Shown: positions 1 to 8,672, counted from the first letter of the stretch. The stretch: DNA of 64,000 bases from JAQVEM01 sp964616545 (GCA_964616545.1 CAZTUA010000041.1:1-64000), one strand, 5' to 3'. Notes: a model not told the origin generated them from the sequence alone. Translations and numbers: made by a program.

Positions 1-156
1 TCCGTAAATTTTAAATCTCATAACTGTCTCATTAAAAGTAAATTACAAAAAATTACTTAAAAAAACACCGCCATGTCTTTTTATTTCATTGAATCAGTTA
101 GATATTAATATAATTAATAAATATTATTAAAATAATTAAAAAAATTAATTATATTA

Positions 157-185
157 TTGACATTATTAATAATATGGACTATATT
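157..185 (+). promoter_or_regulatory. Promoter of the DUF2089 operon
   Basis: A perfect -35 hexamer TTGACA at 157-162 is followed after 17 nt by TATATT at 180-185. The start codon at 224 lies about 30 nt past the expected transcription start and is preceded by the ribosome binding site AAGGGGAG. The stretch 1-156 is very AT-rich and I see no gene in it. Confidence 0.65.
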
Positions 186-223
186 ATATTAATAAATTTA
201 ATTTTTACTAAAAGGGGAGAAAA

Positions 224-598
224 ATGACTCATACTCATGACTGGAAAGATCTTACAGAATTGACCCGGGGTGCCGATATAGAAGTAGAGCGCGTGAGGGT
301 CAGGCACAGTGGAGTCGCAATTGATGGGAGCTTTGAACTGCCTCCGCTTGCCCGCCTCACTCTTGAAGAGCAGATTTTCGTTACAGCTTTTGTGAGATGC
401 TTCGGTTCCATAAAAGATATGGAAGAGCTTTTTGGAATCAGCTATCCCACGGTTAAAAACAGACTCAGCAGAATCGCGGAAAAGCTTGAATTTATTGAAA
501 TAAACCCTCCAGCTTCAAAAAGTGATGTAATCAGCCAGCTGGATAGAGGTGAAATATCCGTAGAGGATGCAATAAAAAAACTCGAGGGCGGCAAATGA
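224..598 (+). CDS. DUF2089 family putative regulator with C-terminal SHOCT-like motif
   Basis: A 124-residue cytoplasmic protein. The middle region (about 38-90) has the DUF2089 pattern: LPPLARLTLEEQIFV, then FVRCFGSIKDMEELFGISYPTVKNRL, which reads as a helix-turn-helix. The family is thought to be regulatory, but its function is not established. The C-terminal 25 residues (ISQLDRGEISVEDAIKKL) resemble the SHOCT-like helix pair found at the N terminus of the third protein of this operon. The zinc ribbon that many DUF2089 proteins carry at the N terminus is absent. The start is supported by AAGGGGAG 6 nt upstream. The TGA stop overlaps the next start codon (ATGA), so translation is probably coupled. 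Confidence 0.8.
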   Translation: MTHTHDWKDLTELTRGADIEVERVRVRHSGVAIDGSFELPPLARLTLEEQIFVTAFVRCFGSIKDMEELFGISYPTVKNRLSRIAEKLEFIEINPPASKSDVISQLDRGEISVEDAIKKLEGGK

Positions 599-807
599 TA
601 CCACTTACACTGAAACTCCGGATTAAGAAAAAAAACGGAAAAATTTTTAATCTGTGGTTCCCCACCTTTCTTATCTGGCTGCTTTTGCTGCCGCTTTTTA
701 TATTGCTCGCGCCTCTTGTTCTTATAGTGTCGCTATTGCTGTGGCAGAGCGGGAAAGGGAAACCTTTACTGGAGTCCTTTTTTATGTTTTCTGGTTTAAT
801 TTTCTAG
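595..807 (+). CDS. Small membrane protein, interrupted by an in-frame TAG
   Basis: The reading frame gives a basic N terminus (LKLRIKKKNGKIF), then a long hydrophobic stretch (about residues 21-50, probably one hairpin or two short membrane segments). It stops at TAG 805-807 after 70 codons. The same frame continues for 20 more codons (808-867) to TAA at 868-870. The extension LSGLRLDIQSKDTVFYINLK matches what I remember of the usual ending of small membrane proteins in DUF2089 operons (a V-D-V-x-S-K-D-x-x-V-Y-I-K type tail). The natural full-length product is therefore probably 91 residues, with the TAG as codon 71. Function is unknown; it may be a membrane partner of the two flanking regulators. 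Confidence 0.7.
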   Translation: MIPLTLKLRIKKKNGKIFNLWFPTFLIWLLLLPLFILLAPLVLIVSLLLWQSGKGKPLLESFFMFSGLIF

Positions 808-870
808 CTATCGGGACTCAGGTTGGATATACAGTCGAAAGATACAGTTTTCTATATAAATTTAAAATAA
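805..870 (+). other. In-frame amber codon followed by intact 20-codon tail
   Basis: TAG at 805-807 is in phase with the ATG at 595. The following 20 codons stay open to TAA at 868 and encode a family-like C terminus, so the TAG behaves like a sense codon or a very recent nonsense mutation. A second case of the same kind is at 60376-60378. Confidence 0.6.
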
Positions 871-891
871 ATATAATAGGAGAGACTAAAA

Positions 892-1302
892 ATGAGCGAA
901 GAGAGAAAAAAAATTCTGGAAATGCTTTCTGAAGGTAAGATAAGCGCCGAAGAAGCTGATAAGCTCTTATCCGCACTTTCACAGGATGCTGGAAGTATTC
1001 AGGATGATAAGGCTAAAACAAACAAATACCTGAGATTAATAGTTGAACCGGGACCGGAAAGCAAAAATTCAGCTAAAGTAAATATCAGGGTACCGATAAG
1101 ATTGATCCGGGCAGGTTTAAAGCTGGCTTCATTTATCCCGAAAGATGCGCATGTTAAAGTTAATGAGGCATTGCATGAGAAAGGTATTGAAACAGATTTC
1201 ACAAAAATAAAGCCCGAAGATATTGATAAAATCATTACACAGATTGATAATCTCACGGTAAATGTTGAGGGCAAAGAGACTATCAGGTTCTTTTGCGAGT
1301 AA
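892..1302 (+). CDS. SHOCT-like domain protein
   Basis: 136 residues. The N terminus (KKILEMLSEGKISAEEADKLLSAL) is the SHOCT-like helical motif that opens many LiaX/YvlB-type proteins and is usually a protein-interaction or membrane-tethering module. The rest (about 44-136) is a beta-rich and amphipathic region (LRLIVEP, VNIRVPIRLIRAGLKLASFIP, then an acidic region ending TVNVEGKETIRFFCE) of unknown function that I recognise from similar three-gene cassettes. It follows the small membrane protein by 21 nt after the restored TAA, with RBS AGGAGAG. Likely same transcript, ending at the hairpin at 1342-1370. Confidence 0.75.
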   Translation: MSEERKKILEMLSEGKISAEEADKLLSALSQDAGSIQDDKAKTNKYLRLIVEPGPESKNSAKVNIRVPIRLIRAGLKLASFIPKDAHVKVNEALHEKGIETDFTKIKPEDIDKIITQIDNLTVNVEGKETIRFFCE

Positions 1303-1341
1303 TTCAAACTGGCTATAAAGTTATATCCTGAACCCCTAAAT

Positions 1342-1370
1342 AAATGGGCGAAAAGAATTTTCGCCCATTT
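1342..1370 (+). terminator. Intrinsic terminator after the DUF2089 operon
   Basis: A perfect 13-bp inverted repeat (AAATGGGCGAAAA, loop GAA, TTTTCGCCCATTT) is followed by TATTTTTTAT. It lies between convergent genes and may also serve the minus-strand gene ending at 1402. Confidence 0.85.
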
Positions 1371-1401
1371 TATTTTTTATAAAGGACTTTTTAAGTATTC
1401 T

Positions 1402-1779
1402 CTATGAAGTATAGGTAACACGAAGCACTACATCTTCTATCAGATAATCCCATCCATCCCACTGGTGGTCTGAGTCGGTTCCCGGAGTTGTAAATCTTAT
1501 TCTTATGCGGAATCTTGTTTTTCCATCATTTATAGCTTTCTGGATTTCTGTCTTTAACTTTGTATTTGTACAGGTAATCTCAGGATTATTAAACGACTGT
1601 ATCGCTGTATACGGTGTAATGTTAAAATCTGCCATTGCCAGTGCTCCGGACCCCCAGTCAACTGAATCAATCCATAGAGAGCCCAGAAAAGTGGGATCGC
1701 CCCATACCTGTTCAGGGGTCATAGACAGAGAGGCATCCTGAATCGTCTTTCCGCTTAATCCGCTGATGTCAAAGCTCAT
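1402..1779 (-). CDS. C-terminal beta-sandwich domain of a secreted Ig-like protein (frameshifted part)
   Basis: 125 codons opening with SFDISGLSGKTIQDASLSM and ending VLRVTYTS. The sequence has the pattern of a DNRLRE/carbohydrate-binding-like beta-sandwich (SFDISGL, a VWGDP-F-G-L motif, then LRVTY at the end) usually found at the C terminus of large secreted proteins. It overlaps the stop codon of the upstream part as ATGA and is one base out of phase with it. The upstream part ends in the strands that should precede this motif (HNSIFAGDSITETVNAGA), so the two are almost certainly one ancestral domain. A single-base deletion or sequencing error near 1778-1782 explains this better than a separate gene. 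Stop codon TAG. Confidence 0.6.
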   Translation of the reverse strand: MSFDISGLSGKTIQDASLSMTPEQVWGDPTFLGSLWIDSVDWGSGALAMADFNITPYTAIQSFNNPEITCTNTKLKTEIQKAINDGKTRFRIRIRFTTPGTDSDHQWDGWDYLIEDVVLRVTYTS

Positions 1780-2645
1780 GTAGCCCCTGCATTGACTGTC
1801 TCAGTAATTGAGTCGCCTGCAAAAATACTGTTGTGTGGATACGTTATAGCATCACTCCATATTATGTATCCTGCCTCATTTGAAACAACAGGAACGTTTG
1901 TCTCGGTCTCTTCCGGTTCAGGTGGAGAGCATCCCCAGTCAAGTGTAATTGAAGCAGTTGCAGTTCCTTTAGAATTTGTAGCAGTTGCTGTCAGGGTATA
2001 TGTTTCAGCAGGATCGCTGAGATTTACCTGGGCCTTTCTGCTCCCCCAGGCACCTCCGCTATCATCCTTGCTCCATGTAACTGCCGGAGACGGAGACCCA
2101 GTAACAGTTGCCTTTACTCTATAGAAGCATAATCCATCAGCAGGTGTCGGACCTTCATATATTTCCAGCGCTATAGTAGGAGCTGTTCCTTCCCCTTCTT
2201 CCTCTTCAGTGGTTTCTTCCTCCTCAACAGTTGCATCCTCATCTTCATCTTCTGCTTCTTCGTCTCCTGCTTCTTCATCTCCAGATACTTCATCGCTGCA
2301 TTTGCCAGAAAGAATCACAGAAGCAGTTGCAGTACCGGCAGCATTGGTCGCAGTCACAACTAAAGTATATGAGCCGTCAATCTCCACCCCCGCTTCAACT
2401 CTATTGTTCCCTAGCTCACTGACATTATCGTCATCGCTAAACTCAACTTCAGGCTCCGGGGCGCCGCTGATTATGGCCTCAACCCTGTAGTAGCACATGT
2501 TATCGGACTCTGAATAATCAGGGCCATCGTATATTTCCAGCTCAACAGTCGGAGCTTCTCTCTGAATACCGCACTGAGCAGACAGGCTTACAAGGCATAT
2601 AATTGCTATGGAAGAAAAAATTAAAAATATCTTTTTCTTTTGCAT
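1776..2645 (-). CDS. Exported protein with two Ig-like repeats and acidic linker (N-terminal part)
   Basis: 289 residues with an N-terminal signal sequence (KKK, then about 18 hydrophobic residues, then SAQCG). The site resembles a lipobox only loosely because the residue before Cys is Gln. Two related Ig-like repeats follow (about 29-115 and 155-245); each starts with ELEIYDGP or ALEIYEGP, has a lone Cys at CYYRVEA or CFYRVKA, and contains TATNxxGTATASxxL. They are joined by a Glu/Asp-rich linker (about 118-150). The last 30 residues begin a further domain that continues in another frame at 1402-1779. It is probably a surface protein with an adhesion or structural role; the partner is unknown. 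The stop is TGA, probably caused by the frameshift. Confidence 0.65.
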   Translation of the reverse strand: MQKKKIFLIFSSIAIICLVSLSAQCGIQREAPTVELEIYDGPDYSESDNMCYYRVEAIISGAPEPEVEFSDDDNVSELGNNRVEAGVEIDGSYTLVVTATNAAGTATASVILSGKCSDEVSGDEEAGDEEAEDEDEDATVEEEETTEEEEGEGTAPTIALEIYEGPTPADGLCFYRVKATVTGSPSPAVTWSKDDSGGAWGSRKAQVNLSDPAETYTLTATATNSKGTATASITLDWGCSPPEPEETETNVPVVSNEAGYIIWSDAITYPHNSIFAGDSITETVNAGAT

Positions 2646-2796
2646 GCAACCTCACTCTTTCTCATTTTTACTATTATTTTAATATATGCTAGTAAAGTTG
2701 GGCTTGTAACATATTATACATCATTATTGAATCTAAAAAAATAATTGTATTTTAAATGAGAATTATGATACTCTCATCCTTTTCCCGGCATAGACT

Positions 2797-5700
2797 TTAA
2801 CCGGATATTTTAATCTCTTTCCACTCTCCCGTTTTTACAACATATTCTTTCCTGCAGATAGTAACCTTTACATAATTATCAATGCTGTTTTTATCCACTA
2901 AAATTCTTATCCTGTCCCTGTCAATCTGCAGATGGTATCTTTTCTTCCTCAATATAAAATTAAAGCTTATTTTTTCCCATTTAACCGGCAGACACGGATC
3001 AATGATTATAGACTCGCTATCAAAATTTGCTCCTGCATAGCATTTTAAAGTCATTAGAATTACTCCGGCCATAATCCCCGTATGGATTCCTTCCCTGACA
3101 GTCCTGTTAAGAATCACGTTGTAATCATTATTCAGAGCTTTTATATATAATCTCCAGCCGGATTTTTCATACCCGGTTAAATGAGCAAAGTAAGAATGTG
3201 TAATTATGCTCAGGGTAGAGTCATGCAATGTTCTTTTTATATAGTAGTCAAAGTTATCTTTTAAAATATCTTTGCCTTTAAAGCAATCCTGATAACCGGC
3301 TTCCTTTATTATATCCTCTACCTCACCGGTGCCCAGGTTGTAGAAAGCCATGAGGGCATCTGCCTGTTTTGATATTTTGTACCTGTCAGGCGACAGATCC
3401 TCTGCTTTTAATAATCTATCAATACGGTCTATCCTTTCTCTTTTGCTTAAGTACTCCTGCCAGTCAAGCTCCTCTAAATCAAAATAGCCGTCAAACTGTG
3501 AAATCAAACCATCTCTGAATATTACAATGTTTATTTTTTTACCTATATCACCCCATTTTTCTATCTCGGATTCTTTGAGATTTATTTTTTCTGCAGGATA
3601 AGTTTTTGAATATTTTTTTAGAATATCCAGGACTTCAGGAGCTTTTTTAAACAGCCAGGCAACCATAATATTTGTATAGCTGTTATCTTTCAGGCCGCCT
3701 TCATCAGACCCGGGATATTTTTCATGATACTCATCCGGCCCCATAACTCCGCTTATTTCATAACGCCGGGTTTTATTATTATACACAGCTTTACTTTCCC
3801 AGAATCTACATATCTCAAAGAAAATTTCAGCTCCATATTTTTCTATAAAATCAATATCTTCAGTCATCTGGTAATACTGCCAGACATTTAAGGCTATCCC
3901 CAGAGAAGTATGATACTGAAGGGCGCTATAATCAGTGTCCCATTCGCCTGATACTGGATTTAGATGGATAACCTGGCTCTGTTCGCTGCCATCACTGCCG
4001 CTCTGCCACGGGTATAGCGCACCTTTATAACCTCTGTCCGCTGCATTTTTTCTGGCCATATTCAGCCGTCTGTATCTGTAAAGTAAAATAGATTTTGATA
4101 TTTCCGGGAAATGAATGTTGTAAAAAGGTAAAATAAAAAGCTCATCCCAGAATATGTGCCCCCGGTAAGCTTCCCCGTGAAGTCCTCTCGCCGGAAAACC
4201 TCCATCAATATTAATATTATGAGGCGAAGCAGTTATCATTAAATGATACATATTAAAACGTATCAATTTTTGCACTCTGTTGACTCCCTGAACTCCTATA
4301 TCAATTTCTTCCCAGATGTTATCCCATGCCTCTCCGCTGCTGTATAGAATCCCATCAAAGCTCCTTATTTTTTTTAGTGCACTGATACCTCTGGCTAACG
4401 GCGGTTTTTTTGCGTTTCTGTCCCTGGAAGTATAGAAAGTTATTACCTTATCAACCGAAATTGTTTCTGTTTCAGCAACAAATTTGCTAAAAGATGCGAA
4501 AACCGAGTCTTTTGATTCGCCATTTGTTATACAGGGTTTTATTTTTTTATTGCCGGTGCTGACAATTAATCTTGCGGCAAGAGCAATATCAATTCCGGAT
4601 TGATTTGTTCTTACATGAATATAGCTTATATCTTTTTTACTGCCTTTTTCAACAATATCATAGTGCCTGAATCCCAGCTGACTGTATCTTTTAACCCCGG
4701 AATTAACCGTACTTCCGTCTAATTCAGATTTTACGGTTATTTTACCGGAATAATTCAAAGGTGTAATACTATATTTTATACCTCCGATATGCGGGTCTGC
4801 CATACTTGCCATTCTCATTGATTCTATTAAGGTTTCCCTGTCCATTTCATCTTTTATTATTACCTTTCTCAAAAGAACCCCTTTTTTAAGGTTAAGCGTC
4901 CTTTTAAAACTGATAATTTCAACTTCATTTAAATCAATCCAGTCGCTCCCCCCGACTTTAAACGTCAGAGGCAGCCAGTTTGGACAATTTACCATATCTT
5001 CATTTTCTATTAATCTTCCCGTTATTTTAGTTTTTAATTTATTGTACACACCTGCTATATAGGTACCCGGGTAGTTTATATTATTAGCCCTGCTTTCCTC
5101 CACCGCTCCTCTCGTTCCAAAGTAGCCGTTACCCACCGTACAGAGAGTTTCCCTTGACGGTTCTTTTTTGGGAGAGTAATTATTGTAAAAGACAGACCAT
5201 CTTTCATTCTCACGTTTTTCTCTGAAAAATTTCTCTATCAGCTCAAAATTCAACTCACCAAGATCCTTAACAACTATGTCCGCACCGTTTGCTTCCAGGC
5301 ATTTTCCCTTATTTTGCCGGTCAACTCCTACTACCAGACCAAATCCCCCTCTGGCCCCCGCCCGGACTCCGGAAACGGCATCCTCTACAATGATGCATCG
5401 TCTGCGGTCTGCTCCAAGCCTATCGCAGGCCGTAAGAAAAATATCAGGCTCCGGTTTTCCCTTAAGATTTAATTTTTTAGAAACTAACCCATCCACGTAT
5501 GCTTCAAATAAATCAGGCAATCCGGCCTTTGTAAGAATCTCCCTGCAGCTTTCACTTGAAGAGGCAACTCCTATCTTAATTCCTTTGCTTTTTAGTTCCC
5601 TTATAAAATCAATTGTTGATATAAATACTCCTACTTCTGAACTTTTTAGCAATTTCTTAAATAAAACATTTTTCCTGTTCCCAAGCCCGCAGATAGTGTT

Positions 5701-5973
5701 CCTGGCCGGCTTATCTTCGCATTTACCGTATGATAGATTAATGCCCCTTGACTTTAAAAATGATTCCACGCCTTTAAACCTTGGTTTTCCGTCAACATAA
5801 TTCAGGTAATCATTCTCTATGTCAAAAGGCTTAAATGACTCTTTCTTTTTATCTGCCATGTCCAGCAGAAATTCATCAAACATTTCTTTCCAGGCCCGGC
5901 TATGGATCACAGCGGTCTGTGTTATAACTCCATCCAGATCAAGCACAACAGCATCAAAATTAAACTTATCCAC
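2797..5973 (-). CDS. HAD beta-phosphoglucomutase-like domain fused to GH65 disaccharide phosphorylase
   Basis: About 1,058 residues. Residues 1-250 form a HAD phosphatase/phosphomutase (nucleophile motif DLDGVITQT; IIVEDAVSGVRAG near 195). Residues 265-1050 form a glycoside hydrolase family 65 phosphorylase: ETLCTVGNGYFGTRGA, HGEAYRGHIFWDELFILP, YPWQSGSDGSEQSQ, and the general acid Glu in GVMGPDEYHE near residue 750. GH65 enzymes split alpha-glucosides such as trehalose, maltose or kojibiose with phosphate to beta-glucose 1-phosphate, and the fused mutase would turn that into glucose 6-phosphate. Exact substrate not deducible. Last gene of the sugar operon. The open frame reaches 5991 (TTG), but GGAGG lies 11 nt before the GTG at 5973, which I prefer. 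Confidence 0.88.
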   Translation of the reverse strand: MDKFNFDAVVLDLDGVITQTAVIHSRAWKEMFDEFLLDMADKKKESFKPFDIENDYLNYVDGKPRFKGVESFLKSRGINLSYGKCEDKPARNTICGLGNRKNVLFKKLLKSSEVGVFISTIDFIRELKSKGIKIGVASSSESCREILTKAGLPDLFEAYVDGLVSKKLNLKGKPEPDIFLTACDRLGADRRRCIIVEDAVSGVRAGARGGFGLVVGVDRQNKGKCLEANGADIVVKDLGELNFELIEKFFREKRENERWSVFYNNYSPKKEPSRETLCTVGNGYFGTRGAVEESRANNINYPGTYIAGVYNKLKTKITGRLIENEDMVNCPNWLPLTFKVGGSDWIDLNEVEIISFKRTLNLKKGVLLRKVIIKDEMDRETLIESMRMASMADPHIGGIKYSITPLNYSGKITVKSELDGSTVNSGVKRYSQLGFRHYDIVEKGSKKDISYIHVRTNQSGIDIALAARLIVSTGNKKIKPCITNGESKDSVFASFSKFVAETETISVDKVITFYTSRDRNAKKPPLARGISALKKIRSFDGILYSSGEAWDNIWEEIDIGVQGVNRVQKLIRFNMYHLMITASPHNINIDGGFPARGLHGEAYRGHIFWDELFILPFYNIHFPEISKSILLYRYRRLNMARKNAADRGYKGALYPWQSGSDGSEQSQVIHLNPVSGEWDTDYSALQYHTSLGIALNVWQYYQMTEDIDFIEKYGAEIFFEICRFWESKAVYNNKTRRYEISGVMGPDEYHEKYPGSDEGGLKDNSYTNIMVAWLFKKAPEVLDILKKYSKTYPAEKINLKESEIEKWGDIGKKINIVIFRDGLISQFDGYFDLEELDWQEYLSKRERIDRIDRLLKAEDLSPDRYKISKQADALMAFYNLGTGEVEDIIKEAGYQDCFKGKDILKDNFDYYIKRTLHDSTLSIITHSYFAHLTGYEKSGWRLYIKALNNDYNVILNRTVREGIHTGIMAGVILMTLKCYAGANFDSESIIIDPCLPVKWEKISFNFILRKKRYHLQIDRDRIRILVDKNSIDNYVKVTICRKEYVVKTGEWKEIKISG

Positions 5974-6092
5974 CAGGTAATCTTCCTCCAATGATTTTTA
6001 TGTTGTAAATGTAGCTATAGTTAATGGATGTTTGCAAAATTAATATTTAAAAATCTGCAAATCCTTTAAGCGGACTATTATTATTTTTTTAT

Positions 6093-6755
6093 TTATGAAA
6101 TAGTATCACTTGCTTCTATAATGTCAAAATCTTTTGTAATAATTAGATCAGCTTTTGGTTTCAGTAATTGAACAACTTCATGCTCTCTTTCAAGCACTTT
6201 TAGCCTGAATTCGTCAAATTTCTCTTTTTTCCTCAATATCTGAGCTTTTTTTGTATCAGTGTAATCAAGATCAATAAAAATTTTTAAATCAATACCATCA
6301 TCATAATAAAGGGAATACAGCCCCTCAAGTATGAGCACCTTTATTCCCTTAAAATCGGTTATTAGTTTATCTATCTGGTCGGTAAGCAGATCCAGAAATG
6401 GCAAAACCGATATCCTGCTTTCTTTAAACTCCTTTACATGTTTTTTTATAAGATTCCAGTCATATTCAGTATAGTTGATACTCTCCAGGCCACTCTTTTT
6501 TCTTACTTCATAACGTTCCTTTGGAGGTACGGTATAGTAATTATCCGTATGAAGTAATTTTGCAAGAATATTCTTCTCTTTTAAAAAACCTGATATTAAA
6601 TGTGCCACTTCTGATTTCCCGGAACCAGACTCTCCGCTAACTGCTATTGTAAACTTATCTATCCTGTTATCAGTAATATTGCCGTAAACTCTCCGGGCAA
6701 TAGCTTTTGCTGCTTTTATATGCTTATCCTTTATTAATAAAACATCACCATGCAT
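6093..6755 (-). CDS. Uridine kinase-like P-loop kinase
   Basis: 220 residues. Walker A motif AVSGESGSGKSEVAHLI is near residue 40, followed by HTDNYYTVPPKER, as in uridine kinase/phosphoribulokinase family enzymes where this segment binds the acceptor. VLILEGLYSLYY corresponds to the Walker B region and LRKKEKFDEFRLKVLEREH to the lid. The acceptor substrate is uncertain. The place between a sugar ABC transporter and a disaccharide phosphorylase suggests a sugar or nucleoside released inside the cell, but this is inference. RBS AAAGGTGAT sits 6 nt upstream of the ATG at 6755, which is better than the in-frame ATG at 6773. Confidence 0.7.
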   Translation of the reverse strand: MHGDVLLIKDKHIKAAKAIARRVYGNITDNRIDKFTIAVSGESGSGKSEVAHLISGFLKEKNILAKLLHTDNYYTVPPKERYEVRKKSGLESINYTEYDWNLIKKHVKEFKESRISVLPFLDLLTDQIDKLITDFKGIKVLILEGLYSLYYDDGIDLKIFIDLDYTDTKKAQILRKKEKFDEFRLKVLEREHEVVQLLKPKADLIITKDFDIIEASDTIS

Positions 6756-6861
6756 TAAAGAATCACCTTTCATGCAAAATATTTACAATATTTTTTAAGG
6801 TATCGTTTAATTTTAAATTTTAAGGCCTTCAGCTTCAAAAAAGTTTTTTCCGGCCAGCCCA

Positions 6862-7722
6862 TTATCCCTTAACAGATCCTGCCAGTATACCTCTAACAAA
6901 ATAACGTTGCAATGAAAAGAACACAACTAGAGGCAGTATCATTGATACAAATGCGGCCGCCGTAAGCAGATGCCAGTTCTGGCCCATTGAGTTCACCAGG
7001 CTGCTCAGACGCAATGTAACAGGTGCCACCTTTTCAGTTCCGCCCAGATATATCAATGCAACAAGAAGGTCGTTCCAGACCCACAGAAACTGAAAAATTA
7101 TAAGTGAAGCAAGTACCGGAACAGAAAGCGGTAATGCCAGACGGAAAAATGCAGTATGATAGGACGCCCCATCCAGGAAAGCGGATTCAAAAATATCCCT
7201 GGGAAGAGCACTAAAAAAATTACGCAACAGGAATATACCGAGAGGAAGGCCGTATCCTGCATGTGCCAGCCATATACCATGAAATGTACCTGCCAGCCCC
7301 ATAGTATTATAAATCCTTAAGATAGGAATTAGTGTCATCTGTATGGGAACAACCAGCAGACCCACCACTACCACGAATAAAATCTGCCTTCCCGGAAATT
7401 CCATGCGGGCAAAAGCGTAGGCTGCAAAAGCGGCAACAACTACAGTAATAATGGTGGAAGGAACAGTTATCAGCAGGCTATTTATAAAAGCACGCCCCAT
7501 TCCGCTTGCTGTAATTACCTGGGTATAATTATCCAGTGTAAACTGGCTGAAATCAAAAAACCGCCCAAAAACTGTCCACCATCCCGAAGATATAACCATA
7601 TCCCTGGTTCTAAATGAACTTATAAACAGGCCCAGTGACGGTGTAATCCACACAACACTGACAGTAATTATGACAAAATGCAGTAAAAATCTCGGGAAAA
7701 AATTTAGTCTTTTTTTATTCAT
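6862..7722 (-). CDS. Carbohydrate ABC transporter permease, MalG type
   Basis: 286 residues with six predicted membrane segments. The first follows a basic N terminus (NKKRLNFFPRFLLHFVIITV). The cytoplasmic EAA loop reads ESAFLDGASYHTAFFRLALP, where the ABC ATPase docks. The C terminus ends YFVRGILAGSVKG, typical of the MalG/UgpE group. It overlaps the MalF-type gene by one base (TAATG), so the pair is co-translated. No ATPase gene is present in the locus; a shared MsmX-like ATPase elsewhere probably powers the importer. Confidence 0.9.
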   Translation of the reverse strand: MNKKRLNFFPRFLLHFVIITVSVVWITPSLGLFISSFRTRDMVISSGWWTVFGRFFDFSQFTLDNYTQVITASGMGRAFINSLLITVPSTIITVVVAAFAAYAFARMEFPGRQILFVVVVGLLVVPIQMTLIPILRIYNTMGLAGTFHGIWLAHAGYGLPLGIFLLRNFFSALPRDIFESAFLDGASYHTAFFRLALPLSVPVLASLIIFQFLWVWNDLLVALIYLGGTEKVAPVTLRLSSLVNSMGQNWHLLTAAAFVSMILPLVVFFSLQRYFVRGILAGSVKG

Positions 7723-8609
7723 TATGATCTTTCCTGACTCCTAAACCGACGGACATTGATTATCATCATAGGAATAATTACTAATAATAAAATAACGGCA
7801 ATAGCACTTGCCCGGCCAAAGTTATGGAACTGAAACATTTCTTTGTACATTCTGTTCGCAATAACCTCTGTATCAAATTGGCCATTCGTCATAACATAAA
7901 CAATATCAAAGACTTTTAATACATTGATTATCATCGTAGTGGTTACGACCGCTATTGTAGGCTTCATCATTGGTATAATAATACGCCAGAATACCTGCAT
8001 TTCATTTGCTCCATCTACACGCGCCGCTTCTAAAAGTTCTTTTGGTATGCCTTTATATGACGCCGACAGAATAACCATGCAAAATCCAACCCATATCCAT
8101 ATACCCACAAAAATCAGGGCAAAATTGTTTGTCCCTTTGTTAACCAGCCAGCCAACTGGTTCAAAATTTTTGAAATTGCTCAGGATCGCGTTTAAAACTC
8201 CAATTTGAGCCACACCTGTGGGTCTGTAAGAATATACAAACTTCCATATTACTCCTGCTCCCACAAAAGATATTGCCATAGGTAAAAAGATTATGGATTT
8301 TACAACTGACTCATAGCGTACACGGTCAAAAATTACGGCAAAAATTAAGCCCAGCGAAACTGTAAATAAAGTGAAGAATACCAGCCACAGGAGATTATTC
8401 CTGAACGCAATTAGCATGGGCTTTCTTGTAAAAGCAAATATATAATTGCTTAAACCCACAAAAATTTCCGATTTTGCATCCAGGAAGCTGAGATATATTG
8501 TATTTATAATAGGATAAACCAGGAAGAACCCGAGTATCAGTAATGCAGGCGCCAGATATGCCCATGGCCACATATCCACCTTTTTTTTAAAAATCTTTTC
8601 TTTATTCAT
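7722..8609 (-). CDS. Carbohydrate ABC transporter permease, MalF type
   Basis: 295 residues with six membrane segments (first at WAYLAPALLILGFFLVYPII). The EAA loop is LLEAARVDGANEMQVFWRIIIP. It would form the membrane heterodimer with the downstream MalG-type protein and receive sugar from the lipoprotein encoded upstream. It follows the binding-protein gene by 85 nt that hold a strong hairpin (8639-8672), an arrangement that usually keeps permease expression below that of the binding protein. Confidence 0.9.
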   Translation of the reverse strand: MNKEKIFKKKVDMWPWAYLAPALLILGFFLVYPIINTIYLSFLDAKSEIFVGLSNYIFAFTRKPMLIAFRNNLLWLVFFTLFTVSLGLIFAVIFDRVRYESVVKSIIFLPMAISFVGAGVIWKFVYSYRPTGVAQIGVLNAILSNFKNFEPVGWLVNKGTNNFALIFVGIWIWVGFCMVILSASYKGIPKELLEAARVDGANEMQVFWRIIIPMMKPTIAVVTTTMIINVLKVFDIVYVMTNGQFDTEVIANRMYKEMFQFHNFGRASAIAVILLLVIIPMMIINVRRFRSQERS

Positions 8610-8638
8610 AATTTTTTATTCTCACATTAAATAATCAG

Positions 8639-8672
8639 TATCAGGGCAATCCCTCACAGGATTGCCCTGATA
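8639..8672 (-). terminator. Intercistronic hairpin between binding protein and permease genes
   Basis: Perfect 14-bp inverted repeat (TATCAGGGCAATCC, loop of 6, GGATTGCCCTGATA). There is no long T run after it on the minus strand, so it probably acts as a partial terminator or as a 3' stabiliser of the binding-protein mRNA. Confidence 0.7.

Noticed and set aside
654..932. Open frame of 92 codons overlapping the DUF2089-operon membrane gene
   Set aside because: It is a different frame over the same DNA with a low-quality protein. The frame starting at 595 has the translational coupling and the family-like tail.
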